NCBI GenBank assembly: GCA_035628135.1
Contig: DASPKM010000009.1
Span: 310,001 to 374,000, forward strand
Length of the DNA: 64,000 nt
Reading direction: 5' to 3'
Source of the DNA: DASPKM01 sp035628135
GTDB lineage: Bacteria > Bacteroidota > Bacteroidia > Chitinophagales > Chitinophagaceae
The notes beneath the pieces are model-generated. The model saw only the letters and a program-made list of their open reading frames with translations. It was not told the DNA's origin and ran no database searches. The position numbers and the translations under genes are program-made. Below, one piece after another: positions 33,703 through 42,371 of this stretch. Each line of letters begins with the position of its first letter. Position 1 is the first letter of the stretch.

Positions 33703-34704
33703 TTAAAGGTTCTTTCCGAAAAACGCTGACAGTTTTGTTACTACCTGCGGCACATATTGCTTTCCATCATACAAATCCATGTGGGTTGCACCGTCAATAT
33801 AAAAAAGGTCTTTCGGCGAATTGGTCAATTTATATGCTAACTCACCTTGCCATCTTGAACCGGCTTTTGTACCGACTATGAATAGAGCCGGTTGTATTAG
33901 TAATGTACCTAACTGGCTGAAAGCATCGAACGCCATTATTTTATCGTAACTGGTAAATAGGAAGCGATTAGTAGAGTTAGGATGCTGTGCCCTTGGAGTA
34001 CGATAATAATCATGAGCTTCTCTCATGTCGGGAATGGTGTTTTCATCAACCTTCTCTGGTACATAGTTGTCATAAACAGGCTTTGCACCATTCGCTTCGG
34101 CTGTACGTTGCTTTGCAACAGTTTCCAAAAACTTTATTTGTTCTGAAACGGAAAGGTTTCCATACCATCCTTTACGAACTGTAAGACCCATATCTACGGC
34201 ACTGGCAACGGCTACTGCTTTAATGCGATGGTCTGTTTGAGAAGCACTAAGAGAATAACCACCACCTGCACAGATACCGAGCAAACCAATCCTGTCCGCA
34301 TTTACATAAGAAAGTGTGGTCAAATAATCAACTGCACTTCTGATGTCTTCAACACGTTGTGTTGGGTCTTCTAATAACCTTGGCAAACCTTCACTTTCTC
34401 CCTGGTGTGAAGCATCAAAGGCTAAGGCTACATATCCCTGCTCTGCCAATTTTTGAGCATAAAGCCCTGAACTCTGTTCCTTAACACCACCAGCAGGATG
34501 TACTGTAATGATAGCAGGGTACTTTTTGCTTTTGTCGAAAGAAGCAGGTAAATAAAGATGCCCTGCCATCTTCAGGCTGCCATTTTTAAAAGTAACAGCA
34601 GTAAAGTTTTTAATGCTAACTGACGTGGAAGATGTTTGTGCCGATAATTTTAAACCAGCTGTTAACGTAGCTATAACTGCTACTAAGAATATTTTTGATT
34701 TCAT
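33703..34704 (-). CDS. Secreted alpha/beta hydrolase (dienelactone-hydrolase-like)
   Basis: 333 residues from the ATG at 34704 (the frame opens at 34734); this start gives a signal peptide ending at LSAQ. Alpha/beta hydrolase fold: ITVHPAGGVKEQS, FDASHQGESEG, nucleophile elbow GICAGGGYS and a late His in DGATHMDLYD. The elbow has Cys instead of Ser, as in dienelactone hydrolases and the related peptidase-like family. It is periplasmic by prediction and probably co-transcribed with the SDR gene. Confidence 0.88.
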   Translation of the reverse strand: MKSKIFLVAVIATLTAGLKLSAQTSSTSVSIKNFTAVTFKNGSLKMAGHLYLPASFDKSKKYPAIITVHPAGGVKEQSSGLYAQKLAEQGYVALAFDASHQGESEGLPRLLEDPTQRVEDIRSAVDYLTTLSYVNADRIGLLGICAGGGYSLSASQTDHRIKAVAVASAVDMGLTVRKGWYGNLSVSEQIKFLETVAKQRTAEANGAKPVYDNYVPEKVDENTIPDMREAHDYYRTPRAQHPNSTNRFLFTSYDKIMAFDAFSQLGTLLIQPALFIVGTKAGSRWQGELAYKLTNSPKDLFYIDGATHMDLYDGKQYVPQVVTKLSAFFGKNL

Positions 34705-34790
34705 ATTTATTGTTTTATCTGATTTGTGATGCAAAGCTCACATTCTCGGTAACCAATAAATAATGAAAAACAAAGGAAAAAGTATAAAAA

Positions 34791-35669
34791 TCAAAGGTGA
34801 GCGAATCTTGCAGCTTTTGGTATTTCACCTGTCTTCTTTTTAAAGAAGTTATTGAAGTAGGTGGGATATTCAAAACCAAGAGCATAAGCAATCTCTGCTA
34901 TACTCCAATCCGTGTGTTGCAATAATGCTTTTGCTTCACTGATAATTCTATCGGCTATGTGGGCTGTAGTGGGTTTACCGGTAACTTCTTTTACAGCACT
35001 ATTTAAATAGTTTACGTGAACATGCAAATTCTTAGCAAAGTCCTGTGCTGTTCTTAATTCCAGCGGTCGCTCTGTACTTTCTATTGGAAACTGCCGCTCC
35101 AGTAGTTCGAGAAACACTGTGGTTATTCTCTCTGCTGCACCTTTCCCATTGGGTTGTGCTACCGAAGGCTGCATTTTGACAGCTTCGTGAATAATTAAAT
35201 TTAGGTAGTTACGTATCAACTCTCCCTTAAAGGCATAGTCTGTGCTTTGCTCTGCAAGCATTCTCTTAAATAAAGAAATAATGAACTCCTTTTGCTCGTT
35301 ATCTAATTTAAGAATGGGAGTACCGCCAATCTTAAATAAAGGAGATTGCTGAAAGCTCTCGGACCTGTCGCCTACCTTCAAAAACTCTTCGGAAAAAAGA
35401 CAAGTGTAGCCTGTAAAATTTGATGTAAGTGGTTCGCATGAGTAAGGAATGTGAGGATTGGCACAGAACAAAAATGTCTCGTCTGTTTCAATACTTTTAT
35501 CTGCGTAGTGAAAGATGAACTTTCCGGTAGTAAGGTTGACTTTATAAAAGTCTTTCCGGCTGTAGGTATAACCTGTATGACCTTGACTATTTATTTCATA
35601 AACTGCAAAACCTTTCAGTTTTAGCTCCGCATTGAAGTTCTTCGTTTTAGACAGTTCATGTGTGTTCAT
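34791..35669 (-). CDS. AraC family transcriptional regulator
   Basis: 292 residues. An N-terminal cupin-like sensing domain (about 1-165) is followed by an AraC-type double helix-turn-helix (about 190-290), with DFAKNLHVHVNYLNSAVKEV and the second helix region SIAEIAYALGFEYPTYFNNF. It is 86 bp upstream of the hydrolase gene on the same strand and probably controls the hydrolase-SDR pair. Confidence 0.9.
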   Translation of the reverse strand: MNTHELSKTKNFNAELKLKGFAVYEINSQGHTGYTYSRKDFYKVNLTTGKFIFHYADKSIETDETFLFCANPHIPYSCEPLTSNFTGYTCLFSEEFLKVGDRSESFQQSPLFKIGGTPILKLDNEQKEFIISLFKRMLAEQSTDYAFKGELIRNYLNLIIHEAVKMQPSVAQPNGKGAAERITTVFLELLERQFPIESTERPLELRTAQDFAKNLHVHVNYLNSAVKEVTGKPTTAHIADRIISEAKALLQHTDWSIAEIAYALGFEYPTYFNNFFKKKTGEIPKAARFAHL

Positions 35670-35874
35670 TCAGCGAAGTTAAGAAAATCAAATGAACGGT
35701 TTCTTAAAAGTCTTGTCATAGTTTATAGCTCGACAATCAAAAAGCCGAATGAAGGTCTAAAAGGGCAGTCACCAATCCACCATTTTGTGTAAAGGAGTTC
35801 AATTAAGTATTCTTTTCTTATTTTATAGATAACAAAGGCTTTAATTTATATAATATGTTTAATTCCTCCTTGTA

Positions 35875-35957
35875 CTGGTTCGATAATTCTCCAATGTGGG
35901 GCGGTTAGAAGCCTTGAAAGCGTGTCTTTCAAAGCTTTTTCATTTGAATGTGTGTCG
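35875..35957 (+). repeat. Degenerate tRNA-Leu 3' end plus terminator copy
   Basis: CTGGTTCGATAATTCTCCA and then GGGGCGGTTAGAAGCC follow the order of the tRNA-Leu T arm and its downstream flank. From 35902 the 56 bp match 20382-20437, the terminator and TGTGTCG end, at about 85% identity. It may be the left end of another, older element or the displaced original tRNA terminus. Confidence 0.65.
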
Positions 35958-36211
35958 GCTAATATTGGTTATATACGGCTGCGCCCGGTTACACAAGCGG
36001 ACCGTTCCTCAAGATGAACAAAACACCTCTGATAATTTAATGTAAAAAATTTCTCATCGCAATGCGCGTCTACGACGATATCAGGGAATCGACAGCATGA
36101 ATTTTCATGTTCTTTTTTAATGATACTTGTTGCAAAAACATATTTAGTCTCCGTATTGTTTCTTATATTCGATTGCACCCAGCGCATACATTTTAATTCA
36201 TCCTGAGTACA

Positions 36212-37498
36212 ATGGCACTTCAAAAACACAATGATGATGGATTTGACCTGGAAGAAGGCTATGAACTGAAAAAATTAATTGGAGGTCTTACTTATCCTTC
36301 AAATTTGGAATTTGGACCAAACGGAGAAATATACATTGCCGAAGCGGGTTTCACTTACCCCTTTATATACACCAAGGCGCGGATTTCAAGATTAGAAGGA
36401 AAAAAATTGAAATTAATTGGAAGTAATTATAACGGTCCCCTGATTGGCCTCCACTATCACGACGATGGATTTCTTGTTACTCATAGAGGCGTCTTAAGTT
36501 GGGTCGGTTTAAATGGTAAGAAAAACGATTTAGTAACTGATCTCCCTTCGTTTGGTGATCACCACACCAACCATATTGTAGTCAAAGACAATAAGATCTA
36601 TTTCGGACAAGGAACAATGACAAATACAGGAATTGTCGGTTCAGACAACCTTTTAATCTTTGGTTGGCTGGCAAACCATAAAAAAGCCCATGACATCCCT
36701 CCATTTGATGTGGTTCTTAGCGGAACGAACTTTGAATCCAGGAATCCTTTCAATCCTCTAAAAAAAATTCAGACAGGGCCTTTCCTGCCCATTGGTACAC
36801 CAGCTAAAAAGGGGCAGGTGATTAAAGGCCAGCTAAAATCCAATGGAGTTATTTACAGGTGTAATCTTGATGGAACAGATTTGGAAGTGTATGCCTGGGG
36901 CTTACGCAATCCTTATGCATTAACAACGGATGCGGAAGGTCGGATATTTGTGATTGTGCATGGTGAGGATGCCCGTGGTTCACGCCCGGCAGAAGCTCCT
37001 GATTGTTTGTATGAAGTAAAACAGGGTGGATGGTATGGCTGGCCTGATTTCTCAGCAGGAAGGCCGCTGAAAGAATTTATGCAATCAGAAGACGTTTCGC
37101 ATGAACCCGTTCTTCAAAATCATCCCGTGCCGGAAAAGCCGCTTCATGCTTTTGAAGAACACGGGGCTGCCGTTTCAATAGACTTTTCTTCAAACAATTC
37201 GTTCGGCTTTGTAAACGAGGCATTTGTTGCTGAGTATGGATCAGAAGCTCCATTCACTACCGGCGGCAAATTCATTTTCCCGGGGCATAAAATAGTAAGA
37301 TTGAATATGCGCACAATGGTGGAAGAGGATTTCTATGTAAAAACCAGCAAAATACCAGGAATGAGCGACGGACCCGAACGGCCTGTCTATTTGAAATTTT
37401 CCCCCGATGGCACTGCCCTATATATATTAGATCACGGTGTGCGAACACTGCCGAAAACCGGTGCATTATGGCAAATAACAAAATCAAATGGTATTTAA
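36212..37498 (+). CDS. Glucose/sorbosone dehydrogenase-like beta-propeller protein
   Basis: 428 residues. The propeller sequence resembles PQQ-dependent sugar dehydrogenases and sorbosone dehydrogenases: GGLTYPSNLEFGPNGEIYIA at the start, NGVIYRCNLDGTDLEVYAWG, LRNPYALTTDAEGRIFVIVH, GGWYGWPDFSAG. There is no signal peptide, unusual for this mostly periplasmic group, and cofactor residues cannot be confirmed by eye. It overlaps the next gene by 11 bp. Confidence 0.75.
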   Translation: MALQKHNDDGFDLEEGYELKKLIGGLTYPSNLEFGPNGEIYIAEAGFTYPFIYTKARISRLEGKKLKLIGSNYNGPLIGLHYHDDGFLVTHRGVLSWVGLNGKKNDLVTDLPSFGDHHTNHIVVKDNKIYFGQGTMTNTGIVGSDNLLIFGWLANHKKAHDIPPFDVVLSGTNFESRNPFNPLKKIQTGPFLPIGTPAKKGQVIKGQLKSNGVIYRCNLDGTDLEVYAWGLRNPYALTTDAEGRIFVIVHGEDARGSRPAEAPDCLYEVKQGGWYGWPDFSAGRPLKEFMQSEDVSHEPVLQNHPVPEKPLHAFEEHGAAVSIDFSSNNSFGFVNEAFVAEYGSEAPFTTGGKFIFPGHKIVRLNMRTMVEEDFYVKTSKIPGMSDGPERPVYLKFSPDGTALYILDHGVRTLPKTGALWQITKSNGI

Positions 37499-38114
37499 GC
37501 GATATTGGTTTGCAGTTGCGATGATTGCGGTTGCGTTGCTGCTAACTTATTTTTTATTCCAGTTATTTTCAATTCCCATTTTGCAGGACCCAACGCTTGA
37601 AATGAAACGAGGAGGAGCTGCAGGAGCTACCATTGGCGTATTATTATTAATACTCGATATTTTATTACCCATTCCATCAAGTATTGTAATGGTGGCGCAC
37701 GGCGCGCTCTTTGGTATCCTTGTTGGCAGTTTGCTTTCTATTGCCGGAAAGATAGGCTGTTTTTCACTTGGATATTTTTTAGGACGCAAATCTTTGCCCT
37801 TTGCCAGGAACATCATACCGCAAAAAGAAATGGATGCGGCAAAAATTCATTTGGAAAAAAAGGGCTTAGTGGCAATTATTCTTACGAGACCTATACCTGT
37901 GCTTTCTGAAACAATGGCCATAGTGTCTGGAGCATCGGCACTACCATTCGGTAAGTCACTCGCTGCAGCAATACTTGGTTCACTTCCTGAGGCGATCTTA
38001 TTTTCAATTAGTGGTACATTCGTCTCGAACTTTAATAATACTGCCTTAATCTTTCTATTTATTCTGGCTATTGCTTTGATAGTTCACTTGTCAACCCGAA
38101 ATAGGAAAAGATAA
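37488..38114 (+). CDS. VTT-domain (TVP38/DedA-like) membrane protein
   Basis: 208 residues with about five hydrophobic helices and the VTT/SNARE-assoc pattern: LLIPIPSSIVMVAHGALFG-type loop (here LPIPSSIVMVAHGALFG), GCFSLGYFLGRK, then LTRPIPVLSETMAIVSGASA. VTT proteins include lipid scramblases or transporters in many organisms. The start overlaps the dehydrogenase-like gene by 11 bp, so translation is probably coupled. Confidence 0.85.
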   Translation: MVFKRYWFAVAMIAVALLLTYFLFQLFSIPILQDPTLEMKRGGAAGATIGVLLLILDILLPIPSSIVMVAHGALFGILVGSLLSIAGKIGCFSLGYFLGRKSLPFARNIIPQKEMDAAKIHLEKKGLVAIILTRPIPVLSETMAIVSGASALPFGKSLAAAILGSLPEAILFSISGTFVSNFNNTALIFLFILAIALIVHLSTRNRKR

Positions 38115-38190
38115 CATGATATGTTAGTCCCGCTAAAAATCCTACAGTAAAGAAGCAGACAACATTGTTTACATTCAAATACTGTAGATT

Positions 38191-39067
38191 ATGAAGAAAT
38201 CAAAATTCACAGATACGCAAATCACCGGTGCCATTAAGGCGTACGAAGCCGGCAAAGACGTCAACCAGATTTGCCGGGAGATGAAGATTAACCGGGCCAC
38301 GTTTTACAATTGGAAAAAAAGGTATTCCGGCATGGATGCGGAGCTGCTGCGGCAATTCAAAGAGATGCAGCGCGAGAACGCTGAAGCGGATGTACGCTGA
38401 TCTCAGCCTGGACCATTCGTTGCTTAAAAAGGTCATTGAAAAAAAGCTCTAAGGCACTGCCAGAAGCGTGACATTGCTGAAGAACTTGTGCGGGAGGACA
38501 AGGTAAGCATTGTCAGGGCATGTCTGATTGTTGATCTGGACCGTTCCATGTTTTACTACCAGTCCACCAGGGATGACAGCGAAATGGAAGCAAAGCTTGG
38601 CAGCTCTGTGGAAATAAGCTGCTTTGCAACCGGGGCTGGCCGGAGTATTACAAGCGGTTGCGCAGTGAAGGCTTGCCATGGAAGCATAAGCGGGTGGAAC
38701 GGATTTACCGCAAGATGGGCTTGAGCAAACGGCGCAAAAAGAAAAGAAGAATACCAAATCCTGAAAGAACACCATTAATAGTTCCTGGCACAATGAATGA
38801 TACGTGGAGCACAGAGTTCATAGCCCTTAAAACCAAGGAGTTCTTTAAAAGCATCGATATTGAGCATATACCCATACAGAAAGGAAAACCTTCTCAGACT
38901 GGATATTGAACGATTTAATAGAAGTTACCGGGAAGGGTGTCCTGGACGCATATATCCTAAGCACTATCCACCAGGCAAGGGAAGAAACGATCTGTTGGAT
39001 GAAGGATTATAATAACCATCATCCTCACGGCAGCCTGGGTGATACACCACCGGCAAAATACAAGTGA
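38191..39067 (+). mobile_element. IS3-family insertion sequence remnant
   Basis: orfA is recognisable at 38191-38400 (FTDTQITGAIKAYEAGKDVN, INRATFYNWKKRY). Its frame is broken near 38385, after which the other frame reads LKRMYADLSLDHSLLKKVIE. orfB fragments follow: RACLIVDLDRSMFYYQS, YKRLRSEGLPWKHKRVERIY, GTMNDTWS. A deletion removes the DDE centre, and the end (ERFNRSYREGVLDAYIL, NNHHPHGSLGDTPPAKYK) closes at 39067. It is inactive. A CTAAAAATCC at 38142 and its inverted counterpart at 39072 may be terminal repeats. Confidence 0.85.
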
Positions 39068-39740
39068 AGGGGGTTTTTAGTAATTCTAAAGAAACGGGTT
39101 AATCGCCCTTCGGGCTGTAGGAAGAATGGGGGACTTACAAAGGCCGACTTGGTATTCAGAGTACAGCACCATATGATTGATTCCTACCTTGGAATCATAC
39201 CCGGTTTCTTTCAGTCTGATACCGAAAAGGTTAAGATGGAGGTTATTACTGCTGCAAGCGGCTGTTAGCTACGTTGTTTATCGTATCTTGTGGAAGTCTC
39301 CCTAACTCGAATTTTTTCATTTCAGCCTTACCAGTGGGTTTTAAAGTCGTGTCCCTTTATATTTACTCCTCAGCCTGCTATGACAAGTTGGAGTGATTTT
39401 TATAAATGACAAACATAAAGGGCCTCAGTTCGTTGTGTTCGATGATGTCGTTAATTCGCACCATTTATAAGGTGTATGTATCCTATAGAGTTTAAGGTGT
39501 ATGTTTTCCACCGGACGGATAAACCTAATGGTTTTTACCTCGTGCCGAAAAGGATACACCGGACATCCGCCGAATAGTAAAAAATATGAGTAAAAGGGTA
39601 TGAAAAACTACTTCAGCATCGCGCAAGATTATTGAAGTTTCAAGAAGGAGATGCTGAAGCGCTAAGTTTAGCTTGTCGCGATTTATAGAATGTGCAAAGG
39701 CTTTGAGTTCCCTTAAATTCATCACTAATACCAAGTTTCA
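39068..39740. other. Gap with a possible decayed gene fragment
   Basis: 673 bp between the IS remnant and the PAS gene. A short plus-strand frame near 39100-39268 reads protein-like (KADLVFRVQHHMIDSYLGII, ending VITAASGC) but has no start and no recognised family. The rest shows nothing. Confidence 0.35.
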
Positions 39741-40481
39741 ATGGATACCGGCTCTTTTTTTGATCATTATTTCAAGCGCGCACAAGTGAATGCAATTCTC
39801 ATTATGGATCTCACCGGGACCATTCAACATATAAACTCAGCGTTCACTCAAAATTATGGTTACAGGTTAATTGATCTCAAGAATAAGAACTTTAGAATTC
39901 TTTTTACTGAAGCCGACCAAATTGCGAATAAGCCACAGATTGAATTAGACGAGGTTATTCAGAAAGGGCAGGCCGATGATGACAACTACGTAATTAACAA
40001 ATCAGGACATCCTATCTTGTCAACTGGTGAATCAATTCTTGTCAAAACATCTACGGGGGAGAAATATATCGTAAAGGATATTGTGAATTTAGCTGCAAGA
40101 AAGTATTTAAAGTTATTTCTCACCGAAACAGAGGAATTATTGGAACGCATTTTTGAAACTTCAACAGAAGTGGCAATGATTGTAATAGATGGCAGTATGA
40201 AGGTTGTTAAGATGAATGCTGCTTTTCAACAGCTTTTTGAGATTAAAAGTATACCACCGGCAGGTAGCCCCCTCTCAAGCTTGAAAAGTACATTTTGGTC
40301 TCGCAATGAAATTAGAGATGAGATAAGAAATACCATTGTTACCGGTACTCCGATAAAACACAAACAGTTTTTGTTTCAGAAAGGAAGGAACTCAAAATTA
40401 AAAGTCAATTTTGAATCAAAAATTATTGATAAAGGGCCTACAATGGGTCGCCAGATTTTTATTTTAATCGAGGTTGCGTGA
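39741..40481 (+). CDS. PAS-domain protein without output domain
   Basis: 246 residues with two PAS-like units: VNAILIMDLTGTIQHINSAF, NYGYRLIDLKNKNFRILF (about 17-55), and TSTEVAMIVIDGSMKVVKMN, FQQLFEIKS (about 135-165). No kinase, GGDEF, HTH or receiver domain follows. It may be a stand-alone sensor or the truncated front of a kinase cut at the island end. No signal peptide or membrane helix. Confidence 0.75.
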   Translation: MDTGSFFDHYFKRAQVNAILIMDLTGTIQHINSAFTQNYGYRLIDLKNKNFRILFTEADQIANKPQIELDEVIQKGQADDDNYVINKSGHPILSTGESILVKTSTGEKYIVKDIVNLAARKYLKLFLTETEELLERIFETSTEVAMIVIDGSMKVVKMNAAFQQLFEIKSIPPAGSPLSSLKSTFWSRNEIRDEIRNTIVTGTPIKHKQFLFQKGRNSKLKVNFESKIIDKGPTMGRQIFILIEVA

Positions 40482-40749
40482 TACAGTCGCGTAAGAATTT
40501 GCCAAAAAAGCTTAAAGCTATTTCAAGCCCTCACTAGCCAGAACAGATAAGATTGGGATGAGTTTCTGTTTTTTTCCATTAACTATTAACTATTCCAAGC
40601 AGAGCTAATTGAAAGAGTCAGTGTTTAAGTTTACTAAATACATTTGAGTCCAATTATATCCTTATCTTAACACACATGTACCTTAATTATGGGACACCAC
40701 AACATAAGTTCAAATAATTCTTAGGGAATTTGATGGGAGTTTTTATATT
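40482..40749. other. Gap with an orphan TACATTTG element
   Basis: 268 bp with no gene. TACATTTG near 40639 fits the -7 consensus but is more than 300 bp from the next start codon, so its use is doubtful. Confidence 0.3.
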
Positions 40750-40887
40750 TGTCTTGACAGGTAGAAACAGCAAAAAGTAAGTAAAACCGGTACACGCTTA
40801 AGCTCTTTTACTTTCACGACACAATTTTGACACACTTCTTTAATAAATAATTGTTAGCCATCAGAAAAGGATTCCTGTTCTGGGCAC
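40750..40887 (+). repeat. Island right-end copy R3 with degenerate att core
   Basis: It shares GACAGGTAGAAACAGCAAAA, the GCTCTTTTAC block and TTTTGACAC with R2, and ends in GGATTCCTGTTCTGGGCAC, matching 13 of 19 bases of the att core. Core-like chromosomal genes resume right after it, so it is the probable right boundary of the composite island. Confidence 0.7.
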
Positions 40888-40891
40888 TTTT

Positions 40892-40917
40892 CCCGTTTTT
40901 TTGCGGGGTTTTTTTAT
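40892..40917 (+). terminator. Weak hairpin with T tract
   Basis: CCCG and CGGG enclose a T-rich loop and are followed by a run of T residues, just past the degenerate att core. The stem is short; it may be the relic of a tRNA terminator. Confidence 0.4.
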
Positions 40918-40977
40918 TTCGATTATCTTTCACAATCCATATTGCAATACAATTCGTACACCCATACCTGCAACAGC

Positions 40978-42033
40978 ATGCACATATACTTAGCAGCCAT
41001 CAGCATCCTATTGATCCTGTCCGTATTTCTATCACTGATCAAAAGCGATTTTTGGGTCTATAAAATACTCGAATATCCCCGCCTGCAAAAACTGATGTTG
41101 ATAGCGGTTGTTACTGGGGGCTGGTGTTTATTGTGGCCGTTCGCAAGTTGGTTCTACAGGGGCATAGTATGCGCACTCTTTATTTCAGTTATTTACCTGC
41201 TGTATAAGATCTGGCCTTACACTTTTTTTGCGAAGAAAGAAATGCAAAGAGCCCGTCCCGGCGATCCCGCAAATGAATTGAAGGTTTTTGCGGCGAACGT
41301 ATTACAGGATAACACAGAATACCACCGGCTTATTCAACAGATCAGAGAATGCGATCCTGATGTCTTGTTTTTAGTAGAGATCAACGATGCCTGGGCCAAG
41401 GCCATCAGCGAGCTTGAGAACGAATATCCTTACCGATTGGTGGAGCCCCGGGACAATACTTATGGCTTGTTGTTTTACAGTCGCTTTAAGGTTGAAAAGG
41501 CGCGGCTAACATTCCTCGTAAAAAACGACATACCATCCGTTGATGCTGTTGTTGTGCTGCCTTCAGGCGAGAAAATGCAACTCTGGTGCCTGCACCCGGA
41601 ACCACCTGTGCCGGGTGAAAATTTATATTCTACCGCAAAGGACAAAGAATTGATGAAAGTGGCGCTGAAAGTAAAGGATTGTTCCCTGCCCTGCATCGTG
41701 TTGGGTGATCTCAACGATGTAGCCTGGAGCCATACCACCGAGATCTTTCGCAAAACCAGCGAATTACTGGATCCCCGCCGCGGGCGCGGTTTTTACAGCA
41801 CTTTCTCCGCTCATCACTGGCTTATTCGTTTTCCGTTGGACTATATTTTTTGCTCAAAGGAATTTTTCCTCATCAGCATGCGGCGCCTGCCTAAGAACGG
41901 ATCTGATCATTTTGCTACGCTGACCCATCTTGCATTCAAAAAAGATATCAAAGAAGAACAAGCACCGCAGAAAGCAGATGGAAAAGAATTGGCAAATGCG
42001 CATGAAATGGCAACTCAGACTTTAAAGGAGTAA
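40978..42033 (+). CDS. Membrane-anchored endonuclease/exonuclease/phosphatase family protein
   Basis: 351 residues from the ATG at 40978 (the frame is open from 40942). Three N-terminal hydrophobic helices (about 3-80) precede an EEP domain: VFAANVLQDN, DPDVLFLVEIND (metal-binding Glu), YGLLFYSRF, LGDLNDVAWS (catalytic Asp and Asn) and GSDHFATL with the closing His. Family members cleave DNA or phosphodiesters or act on phospholipids; which applies is unknown. The membrane anchor is common in Bacteroidota members. Confidence 0.88.
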   Translation: MHIYLAAISILLILSVFLSLIKSDFWVYKILEYPRLQKLMLIAVVTGGWCLLWPFASWFYRGIVCALFISVIYLLYKIWPYTFFAKKEMQRARPGDPANELKVFAANVLQDNTEYHRLIQQIRECDPDVLFLVEINDAWAKAISELENEYPYRLVEPRDNTYGLLFYSRFKVEKARLTFLVKNDIPSVDAVVVLPSGEKMQLWCLHPEPPVPGENLYSTAKDKELMKVALKVKDCSLPCIVLGDLNDVAWSHTTEIFRKTSELLDPRRGRGFYSTFSAHHWLIRFPLDYIFCSKEFFLISMRRLPKNGSDHFATLTHLAFKKDIKEEQAPQKADGKELANAHEMATQTLKE

Positions 42034-42064
42034 GGTGCCGCCAAACTGATTTTTCTTCATTTTT

Positions 42065-42094
42065 AACAAACCGTATATTCATATATGACCGGCC
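42065..42094 (+). repeat. Direct repeat flanking REP element D, left copy
   Basis: 30 bp beginning AACAAACCGTATATTCATAT, repeated at 42342-42371 with one mismatch. It includes an ATG (42085). Confidence 0.85.
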
Positions 42095-42097
42095 GAC

Positions 42098-42300
42098 CTG
42101 CCGCAAGTATGCCGCGTGACCATGTGCGAGGTGTACTTGTGCCCAAAGTCAAGAGAGTGGCTATGTCAGGGCACAAGTACCCTTTCACACACCAGCGCTG
42201 CATACTTGCGCCAGATGGGACTTGTGCCCAAAGTCAAGAGAGCGGCTATGTCAGGGCACAAGACCCCTTCACACACAACAGCGCTGCATACTTGCGCCAG
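42098..42300. repeat. REP/BIME-like element, copy D, with internal duplication
   Basis: 203 bp. It starts CTGCCGCAAGTATGCC and ends CATACTTGCGCCAG, and contains the right half twice in tandem (GGCTATGTCAGGGCACAAG at 42158 and again at 42244). It lies outside the island, so the family is chromosomal. Confidence 0.8.
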
Positions 42301-42341
42301 ATCCGGAAGCATCATAGGAAAACAGACCTGGGGAAAACTTA

Positions 42342-42371
42342 AACAAACCGTATATTCATATATGCCCGGCC
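42342..42371 (+). repeat. Direct repeat flanking REP element D, right copy
   Basis: Right copy of the 30-bp repeat. Its ATG at 42362 is the likely start of the AraC-type regulator gene. Confidence 0.85.

Noticed and set aside
38191..39067. Active IS3 element
   Set aside because: orfA is frameshifted and the catalytic centre of orfB is deleted.
42116..42361. N-terminal extension of the AraC-type regulator by 82 codons
   Set aside because: The extension translates REP element D and its repeat; the residues (repeated CPKSRE/CPKVKR stretches) are translated palindrome, and the membrane protein begins cleanly at 42362.
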